From contig NZ_KI912613.1 of assembly GCF_000519325.1 (NCBI RefSeq), positions 3,268,759-3,332,758 of the forward strand: a DNA stretch of 64,000 bases, given 5' to 3'. Positions 26,685 to 34,723 of this stretch are shown here, piece by piece. A program made the translations under genes and the position numbers. The stretch's first letter is position 1; the number at the start of each line of letters is the position of its first letter. Under the pieces are notes generated by a model, which did not search any database, was not told where the DNA came from, and saw nothing but the letters and a program-made list of their open reading frames with translations. Origin of the DNA: Patulibacter minatonensis DSM 18081 (GTDB taxonomy: Bacteria; Actinomycetota; Thermoleophilia; Solirubrobacterales; Solirubrobacteraceae).

Positions 26685-27470
26685 ATGCGGGTGCAGCGCA
26701 CGACCCTCGGAGCGTTCCCGGCCCTGACCGCGGGGGACGGCCCGCCGCTGGTGCTGCTCGGCGGGCTCTCCACGCAGGTCGGCGTCGACGGCCCGACCCG
26801 GCGTGGGCACCTGCCGCCGATCGCGCGGTTCGCCACGGTCGGCACCGTCCACTTCGTCAACCGCAGGCCGGGCCTGCCGCGCGGGATGACGATGGCCGAC
26901 CTCGCCGCCGAGCTGGCCGCCGCAATGGACGACGCGTTCGGCGGCCCCGTCGACCTCGCGGGGTTCTCGACCGGCGGCACCATCGCGCAGCAGGTCGCCG
27001 CCGAGCACCCCGACGTCGTGCGGCGGCTGGTGCTCGTCTCCACGGGCTGTCGACTCAGCCCGTACACGCGGGAGACCCAGGCGCGGACCGCCCGCGTGGT
27101 GCGGGCCGGCGGGCCGGCGCGGTCCTACGGCGACGTCGCCGCCGGCCTCGTCCCGCGGGGCGGTCGCCGGCTCACGGCCGCCGCCGCCGCGCTGCTCGGG
27201 CCCGGGCGCTTCCCCCGCCACGCGGCCCTCGAGGACCTCGCGACCACGATCGAGGCCGAGGACGCGTTCGACCTGGCCGCGCTGCCGACGATCACCGCGC
27301 CGACGCTCCTGGTCGCCGGGGGCCGGGACGAGCACTACCCGGTGCCCCTCCTCGAGGAGACCGCGGCGCTGATCCCGAACTGCCGGTTCGTGCTGCTCCC
27401 CGAGAACGACCACGGCTCGGTGGCCGTGGCCCCCGCGCTCGGCGAGGCCCTGCGTTCGTTCCTGGACTGA
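26685..27470 (+). CDS. Alpha/beta hydrolase, copy 2 of tandem pair
   Basis: 261-aa paralogue of the preceding hydrolase. Matching elements are MRVQRTTLGAFPALTAG, LVLLGGLSTQVGVDG, LAGFSTGGTIAQQVAAEHPD (nucleophile Ser), ITAPTLLVAGGRDEHYP and LPENDHGSVAV (His). The nucleophile Ser and C-terminal His are kept in both copies, so both may be active. GAGGGT ends 7 bases before the ATG, mirroring copy 1, which suggests that promoter and gene were duplicated together. 111 bases separate it from copy 1. Confidence 0.82.
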   Translation: MRVQRTTLGAFPALTAGDGPPLVLLGGLSTQVGVDGPTRRGHLPPIARFATVGTVHFVNRRPGLPRGMTMADLAAELAAAMDDAFGGPVDLAGFSTGGTIAQQVAAEHPDVVRRLVLVSTGCRLSPYTRETQARTARVVRAGGPARSYGDVAAGLVPRGGRRLTAAAAALLGPGRFPRHAALEDLATTIEAEDAFDLAALPTITAPTLLVAGGRDEHYPVPLLEETAALIPNCRFVLLPENDHGSVAVAPALGEALRSFLD

Positions 27471-27556
27471 CCTGAGGTCCGCGCGACCCCGGGGCTCGAA
27501 CCGGACGCCCGATCCGCAGGGCCGCTCGACCCGCGAACCGGCGGCAGGGCGCGCGG

Positions 27557-27562
27557 TAGCCT
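27557..27562 (+). promoter_or_regulatory. -10 element TAGCCT, leaderless
   Basis: TAGCCT ends 9 bases before the GTG at 27572, which opens the hen1-pnkp operon. Confidence 0.5.
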
Positions 27563-27571
27563 CGGCCGCGC

Positions 27572-29002
27572 GTGCTGCTGACCCTGACGACCACCCACCG
27601 CCCGGCGACCGACCTCGGGTTCCTCCTCCACAAGCACCCCGACCGCCATCAGCGGTTCTCGGTGCCGTTCGGCGAGGTCCACGTCGCCTACCCCGAGGCG
27701 ACCGAGGAGCGCTGCACCGCCGCGCTGGTCCTCGACGTCGACCCCGTCGGTCTGGTCCGGCGCGGACAGGGCGGGTTCGCGCTGGCGGAGTACGTCAACG
27801 ACCGGCCGTACGTCGCGTCGTCGTTCCTCGCGGTCGCGCTCGTGACCGTGTTCAAGAGCGCGATGGCGGGGACCTGCCGCGGCCACGAGGAGCTCGCCGC
27901 CACCGCGATCCCGCTCGTCGCGGAGCTGCCCGCCGTGCCCGCCCGCGGCGGCGAGCGCCTGGTCCGCCGGCTCTTCGAGCCCCTTGGCTACGCGGTCGAG
28001 GTGACGCCGGTCCCGCTCGACGACGCGCACCCGGAGTGGGGTGCAGCGCCGCACGTCGGCCTGCGGCTGACTGCGACGACGCGGCTGTCGCAGCTCCTCA
28101 CGCACCTCTACGTCCTGCTGCCGGTGCTCGACGGCGAGAAGCACTACTGGGTCGACGACACCGAGATCGAGAAGCTCCTGCGCCGCGGCGAGGGCTGGCT
28201 GGGCGACCACCCCGAGCGCGACCTGATCGTCCGCCGCTCGCTGAAGCACCAGGCGCGGCTCGTCCACCCGGCGCTGGCCACGCTGGCGGAGGACGACCCG
28301 GACCCGGAGGCTGGCGCGACTGGTGACGAGGCCATCCCAACGCAGGCGCGCAGGACGGCGCTGCGCGAGCACCGCCTCGAGGCCGTCCAGGGGGCGCTGA
28401 AGGCGTCGGGTGCCCGACGCGTCCTGGACCTCGGCTGCGGGCCCGGCGCGCTGCTCCGACGCCTGCTGAAGGACGACTACGACCTCGTGGTCGGCGCCGA
28501 TGTCTCGCACCGCACGCTGGAGATCGCGCACCGCAGGCTCCGCCTCGACGAGCTCCACGAGGCCCAGCGGGCGCGGATCGCGCTCTGGCAGACCGCGCTG
28601 ACCTACCGCGACCGGCGCCTGCAGGGCTTCGACGCCGCCGCGCTCGTCGAGGTGATCGAGCACCTCGACGCCGACCGCCTGGGCGCGCTGACGGCGAACG
28701 TCTTCGGCGTCGCGCGGCCGGGCACGGTCGTCGTAACGACGCCGAACGCCGAGTACAACGTCCGGTGGGAGTCCCTGCCCGCCGGCGCGATGCGGCACCC
28801 CGACCACCGCTTCGAGTGGACCCGCGCCGAGTTCGCGACGTGGACGACGGCCGTCTGCGCCGAGCACGGATACGCCGTCGTCCACCACCCCGTGGGAGAG
28901 GTCGACGACGAGGTCGGCGCGCCGACGCAGATGGCGGTGTTCACGCGGGCCGGCCGCTCCGGCGCCGCGGGCGTCGGCGGGGCGACGGGGGCGACCCGAT
29001 GA
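27572..29002 (+). CDS. hen1: Bacterial Hen1, 3'-terminal RNA ribose 2'-O-methyltransferase
   Basis: 476-aa two-domain RNA-repair protein. The N-terminal half (LLTLTTTHRPATDLGFLLHK, FAVALVTVFKSAMAGTCRG-like segment, THLYVLLPVLDGEKHYWVDD) is the bacterial Hen1 domain that activates the Pnkp ligase. The C-terminal half is a Rossmann methyltransferase: RVLDLGCGPGALLRRLL binds SAM, and EVIEHLD plus HPDHRFEW supply the metal-binding Glu/His set. Together with Pnkp it repairs ribotoxin-cleaved RNA and caps the repaired 2'-OH to prevent recutting. The gene overlaps pnkp by 4 bases (ATGA). Start is the GTG at 27572. Confidence 0.93.
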   Translation: MLLTLTTTHRPATDLGFLLHKHPDRHQRFSVPFGEVHVAYPEATEERCTAALVLDVDPVGLVRRGQGGFALAEYVNDRPYVASSFLAVALVTVFKSAMAGTCRGHEELAATAIPLVAELPAVPARGGERLVRRLFEPLGYAVEVTPVPLDDAHPEWGAAPHVGLRLTATTRLSQLLTHLYVLLPVLDGEKHYWVDDTEIEKLLRRGEGWLGDHPERDLIVRRSLKHQARLVHPALATLAEDDPDPEAGATGDEAIPTQARRTALREHRLEAVQGALKASGARRVLDLGCGPGALLRRLLKDDYDLVVGADVSHRTLEIAHRRLRLDELHEAQRARIALWQTALTYRDRRLQGFDAAALVEVIEHLDADRLGALTANVFGVARPGTVVVTTPNAEYNVRWESLPAGAMRHPDHRFEWTRAEFATWTTAVCAEHGYAVVHHPVGEVDDEVGAPTQMAVFTRAGRSGAAGVGGATGATR

Positions 29003-31653
29003 GGATCGAGCTGCCCGACCCCTCCCTCGTCGTCCTGATCGGCGCCTCCGGCTCCGGCAAGAGCACGTTCGCGCGCCGCCACTTCCTGCCGACGGAGACG
29101 GTCTCCTCCGACGTCTGCCGCGGGCTCGTCGCCGACGACGAGAACGACCAGGCCGCGTCGGAGGACGCGTTCGCCGTCCTGCGGTACATCGCCGAACGAC
29201 GCCTCGCGCAGCCGCGCCTGACCGTCGTCGACGCCACGAACGTCCAACGGGAGTCGCGGAAGCCGCTGCTCGAGCTGGCCCGCCGGCACGACCTGTTCGC
29301 CGTCGCGGTCGTCCTGGACCCGCCCGCGTCGGTCTGCCACGAGCGCAACGCCCTGCGGCCCGATCGCGACTTCGGGCGCCACGTCGTCGGCCGACAGCGC
29401 GCGCAGCTCGAGCGGTCGATGAAGCGCCTGCGCAAGGAGGGCTTCCACCGGGTCTTCACGCTGCGGACGCCGGAGGAGGTCGACGCCTGCGAGATCGTCC
29501 GCACGCCGCTGTGGACGGACCGCCGCACCGAGACCGGGCCGTTCGACGTCGTCGGCGACGTGCACGGCTGCTTCGACGAGCTCGTCCTGCTGCTGCGCGA
29601 GCTCGGCTACGCCGTCGATCCCGGGGCGCGGACCGCGGTGCCGCCGGAGGGGCGCCGCGCGATCTTCGTCGGCGACCTCGTCGATCGCGGCCCCGCGTCG
29701 CCGGCGGTGCTCGCCCTCGCGATGTCGATGACGGAGGCCGGGCACGCGCTGTGCGTGCCGGGCAACCACGACGAGAAGCTCGCCCGCAAGCTCGGGGGCC
29801 GCAACGTCCGGATCGCCCACGGCCTGGCGGAGACGCTGGAGCAGCTCGCGGGGGAGTCCGCGGCGTTCCGCGAGCGCGCCCGGGAGTTCCTCGCCGGGCT
29901 CGTCAGCCACGTCGTCCTCGACGGCGGCGAGCTCGTCGTCGCCCACGCCGGGATGAAGCAGGCGTACCAGGGCCGCTCGTCCTCCCGCGTCCGCGACTTC
30001 GCGCTCTACGGCGAGACGACGGGCGGCACCGACGAGCTCGGGCTGCCGATCCGCCTGGACTGGGCCGCCGACTACCGCGGATCCGCCACGGTGGTCTACG
30101 GCCACACCCCGGTGGCCGACCCGGTCTGGGTCAACCGCACGATCAACATCGACACCGGCTGCGTCTTCGGCGGCCGGCTGACCGCGCTGCGCTGGCCGGA
30201 GCGCGAGCTCGTGAGCGTCCCTGCGGCACGGACGTGGGCGGAGCCGGCGCGGCCGCTGGGGGAGACGTACGCGCCGTCCGGCCACGGCACGGACGGCGAA
30301 GCCGCGTCCGCCGGCGCGGCGGCGACCGGGACCACGCAGGACGGCGCGGCGCCGTCCCCGGCCTCGGCCTCGGCCGGCGCCTTCGCCACGGCCGCCGTGC
30401 CCCGGTCGGCGTTCGCGCTCGACATGGCCGACGTCGCCGGGCGGCGGATCGTCGAGACCCGCCTGGCGCGGAACGTCACGGTCCGCGAGGAGCAGGCCGC
30501 GGCCGCGCTCGAGGTCATGGGCCGTTTCGCGATCGATCCGCGGTGGCTGATCCACCTGCCGCCGACGATGGCCCCGCCCGCGACCTCGCGGCGCCCGGAC
30601 CTGCTCGAGCACCCCGACCAGGCGTTCGACGAGTACCGGGCCGCCGGCGTCGCCGAGGTCGTCTGCGAGGAGAAGCACATGGGCTCCCGCGCGATCGTGG
30701 TCGTCTGCCGCGACGCCGACGTCGCGCGCGAGCGGTTCGGGATCACGGACGGCAGCACGGGCACGATCCACACCCGCACCGGCCGGGCGTTCCTCGAGGA
30801 CGCCGCGGCCACCGAGGAGGCCCTCGCGCGCGTCCGGGCCGCCGTCGGCGCGGCGGGTCTGTGGGACGAGCTCGACACCGGCTGGCTGCTGCTGGACGCC
30901 GAGATCCTCCCGTGGTCGGCGAAGGCCGGGGACCTGATCCGCCGCCAGTACGCGGCGGTCGGGTCGGCCGGGCGCGCCGGGCTCGGCGCAACGATCGCGA
31001 CCCTGGAGCGGGTCGCCGCCCGCGGGATCGACGTGGGCGACCTCCTGGCCGCCGAGCGGACGCGCCTCGACCACGTCGAGCGGTACGTCGCCGCCTACTC
31101 GCGTTACGTCGGCGACGTGGCGGGCGTCGAGGACCTGCGGCTCGCGCCGTTCCACCTGCTCGCCGCCGAGTCGGGCGTCTTCGTCGACCGGCCGCACGAC
31201 TGGCACCTCGAGCGCTGCGACCGGCTCGCCGCGGCCGATCCGGACTGGATCGCGCCGACGGGTCGGCGGATCGTGGACGTCGCCGACGACGAGAGCCGCG
31301 GGGTCGCGATCGCCTGGTGGGAGGAGCTGACCGCGTCCGGGGGCGAGGGGATGGTCGTCAAACCGCGTGGCTTCCTGTCCCCGACGGCGAAGGGCTTCGC
31401 CCAGGTCGGCATCAAGTGTCGCGGCCGCGAGTACCTGCGGATCGTCTACGGGCCCGAGTACGCCGACCCAGGCCAGATCGACCGGCTGCGCTCGCGCGGC
31501 CTGGGACGCAAACGGTCGCTGGCCTCCCGCGAGTTCGCCCTGGGCGTCGAGGCTCTGGAGCGGTTCGTCCGCCGCGAGCCGCTGCACCGCGTCCACGAGT
31601 GCGTGTTCGCGGTCCTCGCCCTCGAGAGCGACCCGGTCGACCCGCGGCTGTAG
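28999..31653 (+). CDS. pnkp: Polynucleotide kinase-phosphatase-ligase (bacterial Pnkp)
   Basis: 884-aa three-domain RNA end-healing and sealing enzyme. The 5'-kinase domain has the P-loop GASGSGKST (residues 15-23). The metallophosphatase domain has GDVHGC, GDLVDRGP, PGNHDEK and GHTPV. The ligase-like nucleotidyltransferase domain has CEEKHMGSRAIVV with the adenylated Lys559, then LLDAEILPWS and GEGMVVKPRG. A ~60-residue Ala/Ser/Thr linker separates phosphatase and ligase. Bacterial Pnkp needs the Hen1 N-domain for sealing, which the overlapping upstream gene supplies. Confidence 0.95.
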   Translation: MRIELPDPSLVVLIGASGSGKSTFARRHFLPTETVSSDVCRGLVADDENDQAASEDAFAVLRYIAERRLAQPRLTVVDATNVQRESRKPLLELARRHDLFAVAVVLDPPASVCHERNALRPDRDFGRHVVGRQRAQLERSMKRLRKEGFHRVFTLRTPEEVDACEIVRTPLWTDRRTETGPFDVVGDVHGCFDELVLLLRELGYAVDPGARTAVPPEGRRAIFVGDLVDRGPASPAVLALAMSMTEAGHALCVPGNHDEKLARKLGGRNVRIAHGLAETLEQLAGESAAFRERAREFLAGLVSHVVLDGGELVVAHAGMKQAYQGRSSSRVRDFALYGETTGGTDELGLPIRLDWAADYRGSATVVYGHTPVADPVWVNRTINIDTGCVFGGRLTALRWPERELVSVPAARTWAEPARPLGETYAPSGHGTDGEAASAGAAATGTTQDGAAPSPASASAGAFATAAVPRSAFALDMADVAGRRIVETRLARNVTVREEQAAAALEVMGRFAIDPRWLIHLPPTMAPPATSRRPDLLEHPDQAFDEYRAAGVAEVVCEEKHMGSRAIVVVCRDADVARERFGITDGSTGTIHTRTGRAFLEDAAATEEALARVRAAVGAAGLWDELDTGWLLLDAEILPWSAKAGDLIRRQYAAVGSAGRAGLGATIATLERVAARGIDVGDLLAAERTRLDHVERYVAAYSRYVGDVAGVEDLRLAPFHLLAAESGVFVDRPHDWHLERCDRLAAADPDWIAPTGRRIVDVADDESRGVAIAWWEELTASGGEGMVVKPRGFLSPTAKGFAQVGIKCRGREYLRIVYGPEYADPGQIDRLRSRGLGRKRSLASREFALGVEALERFVRREPLHRVHECVFAVLALESDPVDPRL

Positions 31654-31697
31654 GGGACCTTGCTCGAGGCGACGGGTTCTCGCTGAACGAACGCCTC

Positions 31698-31734
31698 CCG
31701 ACCCGTCGGTGAGCCACCCGACCCGCCGGTGAGC
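31698..31734 (+). repeat. Two 17-base direct repeats (CCCGACCCGyCGGTGAGC)
   Basis: CCCGACCCGTCGGTGAGC and CCCGACCCGCCGGTGAGC, 20 bases apart, with one difference. They lie just after pnkp, at the start of the repeat-rich intergenic region. Confidence 0.6.
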
Positions 31735-31737
31735 GTC

Positions 31738-31905
31738 GGCGCCCGTCCCCGTGACGTGACCGCAGGAACGCACGCCACCAGGTCCGGACGTGAGGGCCGG
31801 CGTCCGTTCCTGCGCTGGGAGCGCAGGAATGCACGCCACCCCGGCCGCCGGTCGGTGTGCGCCGGCGCCCGTTCCTGCGCTGTGACCGCAGGAATGCACG
31901 CCACC
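31738..31905 (+). repeat. Three 42-base near-identical repeats with an internal palindrome
   Basis: Copies at 31738-31779, 31799-31840 and 31864-31905. Shared ends are GGCGyCCGT and CGCAGGAAyGCACGCCACC. Copies 2 and 3 contain TTCCTGCG and CGCAGGAA as hairpin arms; copy 1 keeps only the right arm. Spacers are 19 and 23 unrelated bases. The 427-base gap 31654-32080 otherwise holds no supportable gene. The elements look like palindromic REP-type units or small structured RNAs. Confidence 0.75.
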
Positions 31906-31974
31906 CGCGCCGCCGCGGTGAGCCCGGCGCGCATTTCAGCACCCCGCGCGCCGGCCCCTACGCGCGTCCCGGCA

Positions 31975-32016
31975 GAACGACGAACCCCCGGAACGACGAA
32001 CCCCGGAACGACGAAC
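31975..32016. repeat. Three tandem GAACGACGAAC repeats
   Basis: GAACGACGAACCCC-type units start at 31975, 31991 and 32006 (periods 16 and 15). Read on the minus strand they form a GTTCGTCGTTC tail right after the bS18 terminator hairpin. Confidence 0.65.
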
Positions 32017-32039
32017 GCCCGGCACGAGGTGCCGGGCGT
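32015..32039 (-). terminator. Hairpin terminator after bS18 gene
   Basis: 11-bp perfect arms (ACGCCCGGCAC / GTGCCGGGCGT) around GAG, 41 bases beyond the bS18 stop. In that direction it is followed by GTTCGTCGTTCC repeats. Confidence 0.7.
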
Positions 32040-32080
32040 CGGGTCCTGCGTGGCCGCCGGAGCGGCCGAAGGGCGTCGGA

Positions 32081-32419
32081 CTAGCGGTCGTCGCGACGGC
32101 CGCGGCCGCCACGCTCGGGCTTGTCCTCGCCGCGGTCCTCGCGGCCCGGCATGGAGATCATGCGGGGGTGCGGGTAGGGCAGCAGCGCGAGCTCGCGGGC
32201 CTGCTTGACGGCGCGAGCGGCGTGGGCCTGGTCGCGGGCATTCAGACCGGTCGCGCGACGCGAGCGGATCTTGCCCTTCTCCGTGACGAGCGCGCGGAGC
32301 GCGTCGACGTGCAGGTGATCGATCTGCGCGACCTGCTCCTTGGTGAGCTTGGGGGTCCGACGGGGACCGCCCTTCGGGGAGCGCCGGCCACGGGCCGGCT
32401 TCGTGGAGGGTCGAGCCAT
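32081..32419 (-). CDS. rpsR: Ribosomal protein bS18, cysteine-free orphan copy
   Basis: 112-aa protein whose centre (LHVDALRALVTEKGKIRSRR, then ATGLNARDQAHAARAVKQAR and ELALLPYP) is bS18. It binds 16S rRNA in the platform of the 30S subunit. The N-terminus (MARPSTKPARGRRSPKGG) is basic and the C-terminus (PGREDRGEDKPERGGRGRRDDR) is long, charged and flexible. It has no Cys, so it is the non-zinc (C-) type. The usual neighbours rpsF, ssb and rplI are absent, so this is probably a second, stress-induced copy. CACAAT ends 9 bases before the ATG. Confidence 0.8.
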   Translation of the reverse strand: MARPSTKPARGRRSPKGGPRRTPKLTKEQVAQIDHLHVDALRALVTEKGKIRSRRATGLNARDQAHAARAVKQARELALLPYPHPRMISMPGREDRGEDKPERGGRGRRDDR

Positions 32420-32511
32420 AGACGCGGCATTGTGGCACAGGCCCCGCGGGCGGTGCCCTGCGGTCCGGCGGGTGCCTCGCGCGCCCGCGGGCGCCCCGGA
32501 CCGGCGAGGGC

Positions 32512-33060
32512 CTAGGCCAGGGTGGGCACGTCCGGCCAGCCGGCGGGCATCGGGAAGACCTCGTCGCCGATCCCGAGGACGATCGGCTCGCCGGCGTCCT
32601 TGGCGCGCGCGGTCACGGAGAACTGGACCCCCGGGCGGGTCGTGTCCCACGCGAGCTGCAGGACGGTGCCGTCCGGGAGCTGGGCGGCGGTCTCGGCGAC
32701 ACCGATCGCGCGGTGCTCGACCCCGCCGAGCGGCGCGGCGATGTCCCCGGTCTCGGGGTCGGCGTCGAACATCGGCAGGTCCTTGAACGCGAACAGCGGC
32801 GGGACCTCCGCGTCCATCGGGCCGGAGTGCGGCAGGTGGACGACGTGCTCGCCCCGCGCGACCTCGATCGGCGAGAGGCGCGCGACGTCGACGACGGCCG
32901 GCTCCTCGTCGCCCTCCGGCGGGACGACGGCGGTCGCGCGCACGGCGGACGCGACGTGCAGCAGCTCGCGGAGGATCACCACGACCGCGTCGAGCGGGCC
33001 GACGGTGGTGACGAGCGCGATGCGGTCGTCGGTCTCGGGGTCGTCGGGCGGCGTGCTCAT
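32512..33060 (-). CDS. Hypothetical protein, beta-rich
   Basis: 182-aa soluble protein I do not recognise. No membrane segment or catalytic motif is evident; VVVILRELLHVASAV is the only long helix, and VVHLPHSGPMDAEVPPLFAFKDLP a loop-rich centre. It starts in an ATGA overlap with the phosphoesterase gene, so the two are translated together and may act on one task. Confidence 0.6.
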   Translation of the reverse strand: MSTPPDDPETDDRIALVTTVGPLDAVVVILRELLHVASAVRATAVVPPEGDEEPAVVDVARLSPIEVARGEHVVHLPHSGPMDAEVPPLFAFKDLPMFDADPETGDIAAPLGGVEHRAIGVAETAAQLPDGTVLQLAWDTTRPGVQFSVTARAKDAGEPIVLGIGDEVFPMPAGWPDVPTLA

Positions 33061-33788
33061 GCGCGGGGTCCGGTCTGCGGTGGGATGGAGGCGGGTCGGC
33101 CGGTGCGGTAGGTCTCTGCGACGGCCCGTGCCCAGCCGGCGTCGCCCCAGCGGGCGGCCTGTTCGGCGACGGTCCGCTCGACGTCGTAGTCGACCCGGCG
33201 CAGGTGCACCGCGCCGTCGTCGCCGACGAGGCCGTAGGCGGCGCGCGGGTCGCCGTCGAACGGGAGCCCGACGCTGCCGGGGTTCACCACGGTCGTCGTC
33301 CCGCCGTCGGGGCGGACGACGTCGCGACGCATCTGGAGGTGGGTGTGCCCGACGACGAGGAGCCCGGGCGTCCGGCCCTCCAGCAGCGCTGCGTCGTCGC
33401 CGGCGGGCTCGAGCCCGAACCCGTCGACGTCGGAGCGCGGGGAGGCGTGCCACGCCTCGCCGCCCGGGATCCGCTGCCAGCGCGGCAGGGCGTAGAGCTC
33501 GGCGACCACGGCGGGCCCGAGCGCGTCGCGTCCCGCGGCCACGCCGCCGCGGGCGAGGGGGACGTCGGGGACGTCGGCGGTCTCGACCGCCCACCGCTCG
33601 TGGTTGCCCCGGATCCAGCGCGCGTCGTCGAGGGCGCGCAGCCGCCGCAGGGCGTCGACGGGCCACGGGCCGAACGCGCTCACGTCGCCGCCGACCAGCC
33701 AGGACGTCGCCCCGGCCTCGGTGGCGTCCTGGAGCACGGCCTCGAGCGCGGCGAGGTTGCCGTGCACGTCGTAGAGGAGGGCGAGCAC
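33057..33788 (-). CDS. Calcineurin-like metallophosphoesterase (YfcE/MJ0936-like)
   Basis: 243-aa metal-dependent phosphodiesterase/phosphatase. YDVHGNLAALEAVL, GGDVSAFGPWP, WIRGNHERW, and VVGHTHLQ give the complete DxH-GD-GNHE-GHTH metal-binding set; VVNPGSVGLP closes the fold. The substrate could be a phosphodiester or small phosphomonoester. The GTG start at 33788 is supported by TACGGT 6 bases upstream. Confidence 0.88.
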   Translation of the reverse strand: MLALLYDVHGNLAALEAVLQDATEAGATSWLVGGDVSAFGPWPVDALRRLRALDDARWIRGNHERWAVETADVPDVPLARGGVAAGRDALGPAVVAELYALPRWQRIPGGEAWHASPRSDVDGFGLEPAGDDAALLEGRTPGLLVVGHTHLQMRRDVVRPDGGTTTVVNPGSVGLPFDGDPRAAYGLVGDDGAVHLRRVDYDVERTVAEQAARWGDAGWARAVAETYRTGRPASIPPQTGPRA

Positions 33789-33794
33789 CGGGCC

Positions 33795-33800
33795 ACCGTA
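33795..33800 (-). promoter_or_regulatory. -10 element TACGGT, leaderless
   Basis: TACGGT on the minus strand ends 6 bases before the GTG at 33788. Confidence 0.55.
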
Positions 33801-33967
33801 CCGACGCGCCGGAGGAAGGGCGGTGGGGCGGCGGTCGTGGCGGCCGGGCGGGCGGGGCCCGGAGCCGGAGGACGCGCGTGCGGAGCCGTCGGGGCGGCGC
33901 CGTCGAGGGCCCGACGGCGACAGCCGCCGCGATCCGCGGTGCGACGGGGTTCGTCGAGACGACCGAC

Positions 33968-33973
33968 TAGGAT
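33968..33973 (+). promoter_or_regulatory. -10 element TAGGAT, leaderless
   Basis: TAGGAT ends 6 bases before the GTG at 33980. Confidence 0.6.
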
Positions 33974-33979
33974 GGACGG

Positions 33980-34666
33980 GTGACCACCGAGGCTCCCGAG
34001 TCCGGCGTCCGGCCCATGCGGGCCGACGCGCTCCGCAACCGCGAGCGCGTGCTCTGCGCGGCGCGCGAGGCGTTCGCCGAGGGCGGCCCCGAGGTCGCGG
34101 TGGCCGAGATCGCGCGCCGCGCGGGCGTCGGTGCGGGCACGCTGTTCCGGCACTTCCCGACCAAGCGCGACCTGCTGGTCGCGGTCCTCGACGTGACGTT
34201 CGAGAGCATGGCCGGCATGGTCGAGGAGGCCACGGCCCTCGACGACCCGTGGGAGAGCGTCGTCCGCGTGCTGACGGTGACGGCCGAGATCCAGGCCCGC
34301 GACCGGACGTTCCTGCAGTCGGTCGGCCCCGAGCTCTACGGCGACGAGCACTTCGTCCGGCGCAACGAGGCGATGATGAACGCGATCGCCGCCCTCATCG
34401 CCCGCGCCCAGGCGGCCGGGGTCGTCCGGGCGGACCTGGCGCCCGAGGACGTGCCGTTCCTCGTCTCGGCGGTCGGCGGGACGACGGAGCACTGCGGCGG
34501 CGGCGTCATCGGCGGGGTCTCCCCGGAGCTCTGGCGGCGGTACCTCGGGTTGATCCTCGACGGCCTGCGCCCCGAGGGCGCCCACGAGCTCGCCGAGTCC
34601 GCCCCGACGCGCGAGCAGCTGCTGGCGCTGAAGGCCGCGGCGCACACGCCCTGCGCCAACGGCTGA
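33980..34666 (+). CDS. TetR-family transcriptional regulator
   Basis: 228-aa one-component repressor. The N-terminal HTH (VAEIARRAGVGAGTLFRHFPTKRDLL) is standard TetR/AcrR. The ligand domain contains TVTAEIQARDRTFLQS and matches the SbtR/TetR_C_33-like group loosely. It starts at GTG 33980 with TAGGAT 6 bases upstream. The two-component pair follows after 57 bases but has its own promoter. Target genes are unknown. Confidence 0.88.
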   Translation: MTTEAPESGVRPMRADALRNRERVLCAAREAFAEGGPEVAVAEIARRAGVGAGTLFRHFPTKRDLLVAVLDVTFESMAGMVEEATALDDPWESVVRVLTVTAEIQARDRTFLQSVGPELYGDEHFVRRNEAMMNAIAALIARAQAAGVVRADLAPEDVPFLVSAVGGTTEHCGGGVIGGVSPELWRRYLGLILDGLRPEGAHELAESAPTREQLLALKAAAHTPCANG

Positions 34667-34711
34667 GGGTAGGTCGACCGAACTCCCGACGGGCCCGACG
34701 GCCCGCGGGGG

Positions 34712-34717
34712 TACAGT
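34712..34717 (+). promoter_or_regulatory. -10 element TACAGT, leaderless
   Basis: TACAGT ends 6 bases before the GTG at 34724, which opens the sensor kinase/response regulator operon. Confidence 0.6.
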
Positions 34718-34723
34718 CGTGCC

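Noticed and set aside
27485-27515. tRNA T-arm-like GGCTCGAACC near 27500
   Set aside because: No acceptor, D or anticodon stems could be folded around it on either strand.
31603-31899. Minus-strand coding sequence through the 42-base repeats
   Set aside because: The translation only repeats the repeat units and runs into pnkp in antisense; no start, box or family pattern supports it.
31738-31905. Possible CRISPR array
   Set aside because: Only three imperfect repeats of 42 bases, unequal spacers of 19 and 23 bases, a palindromic repeat and no cas genes.
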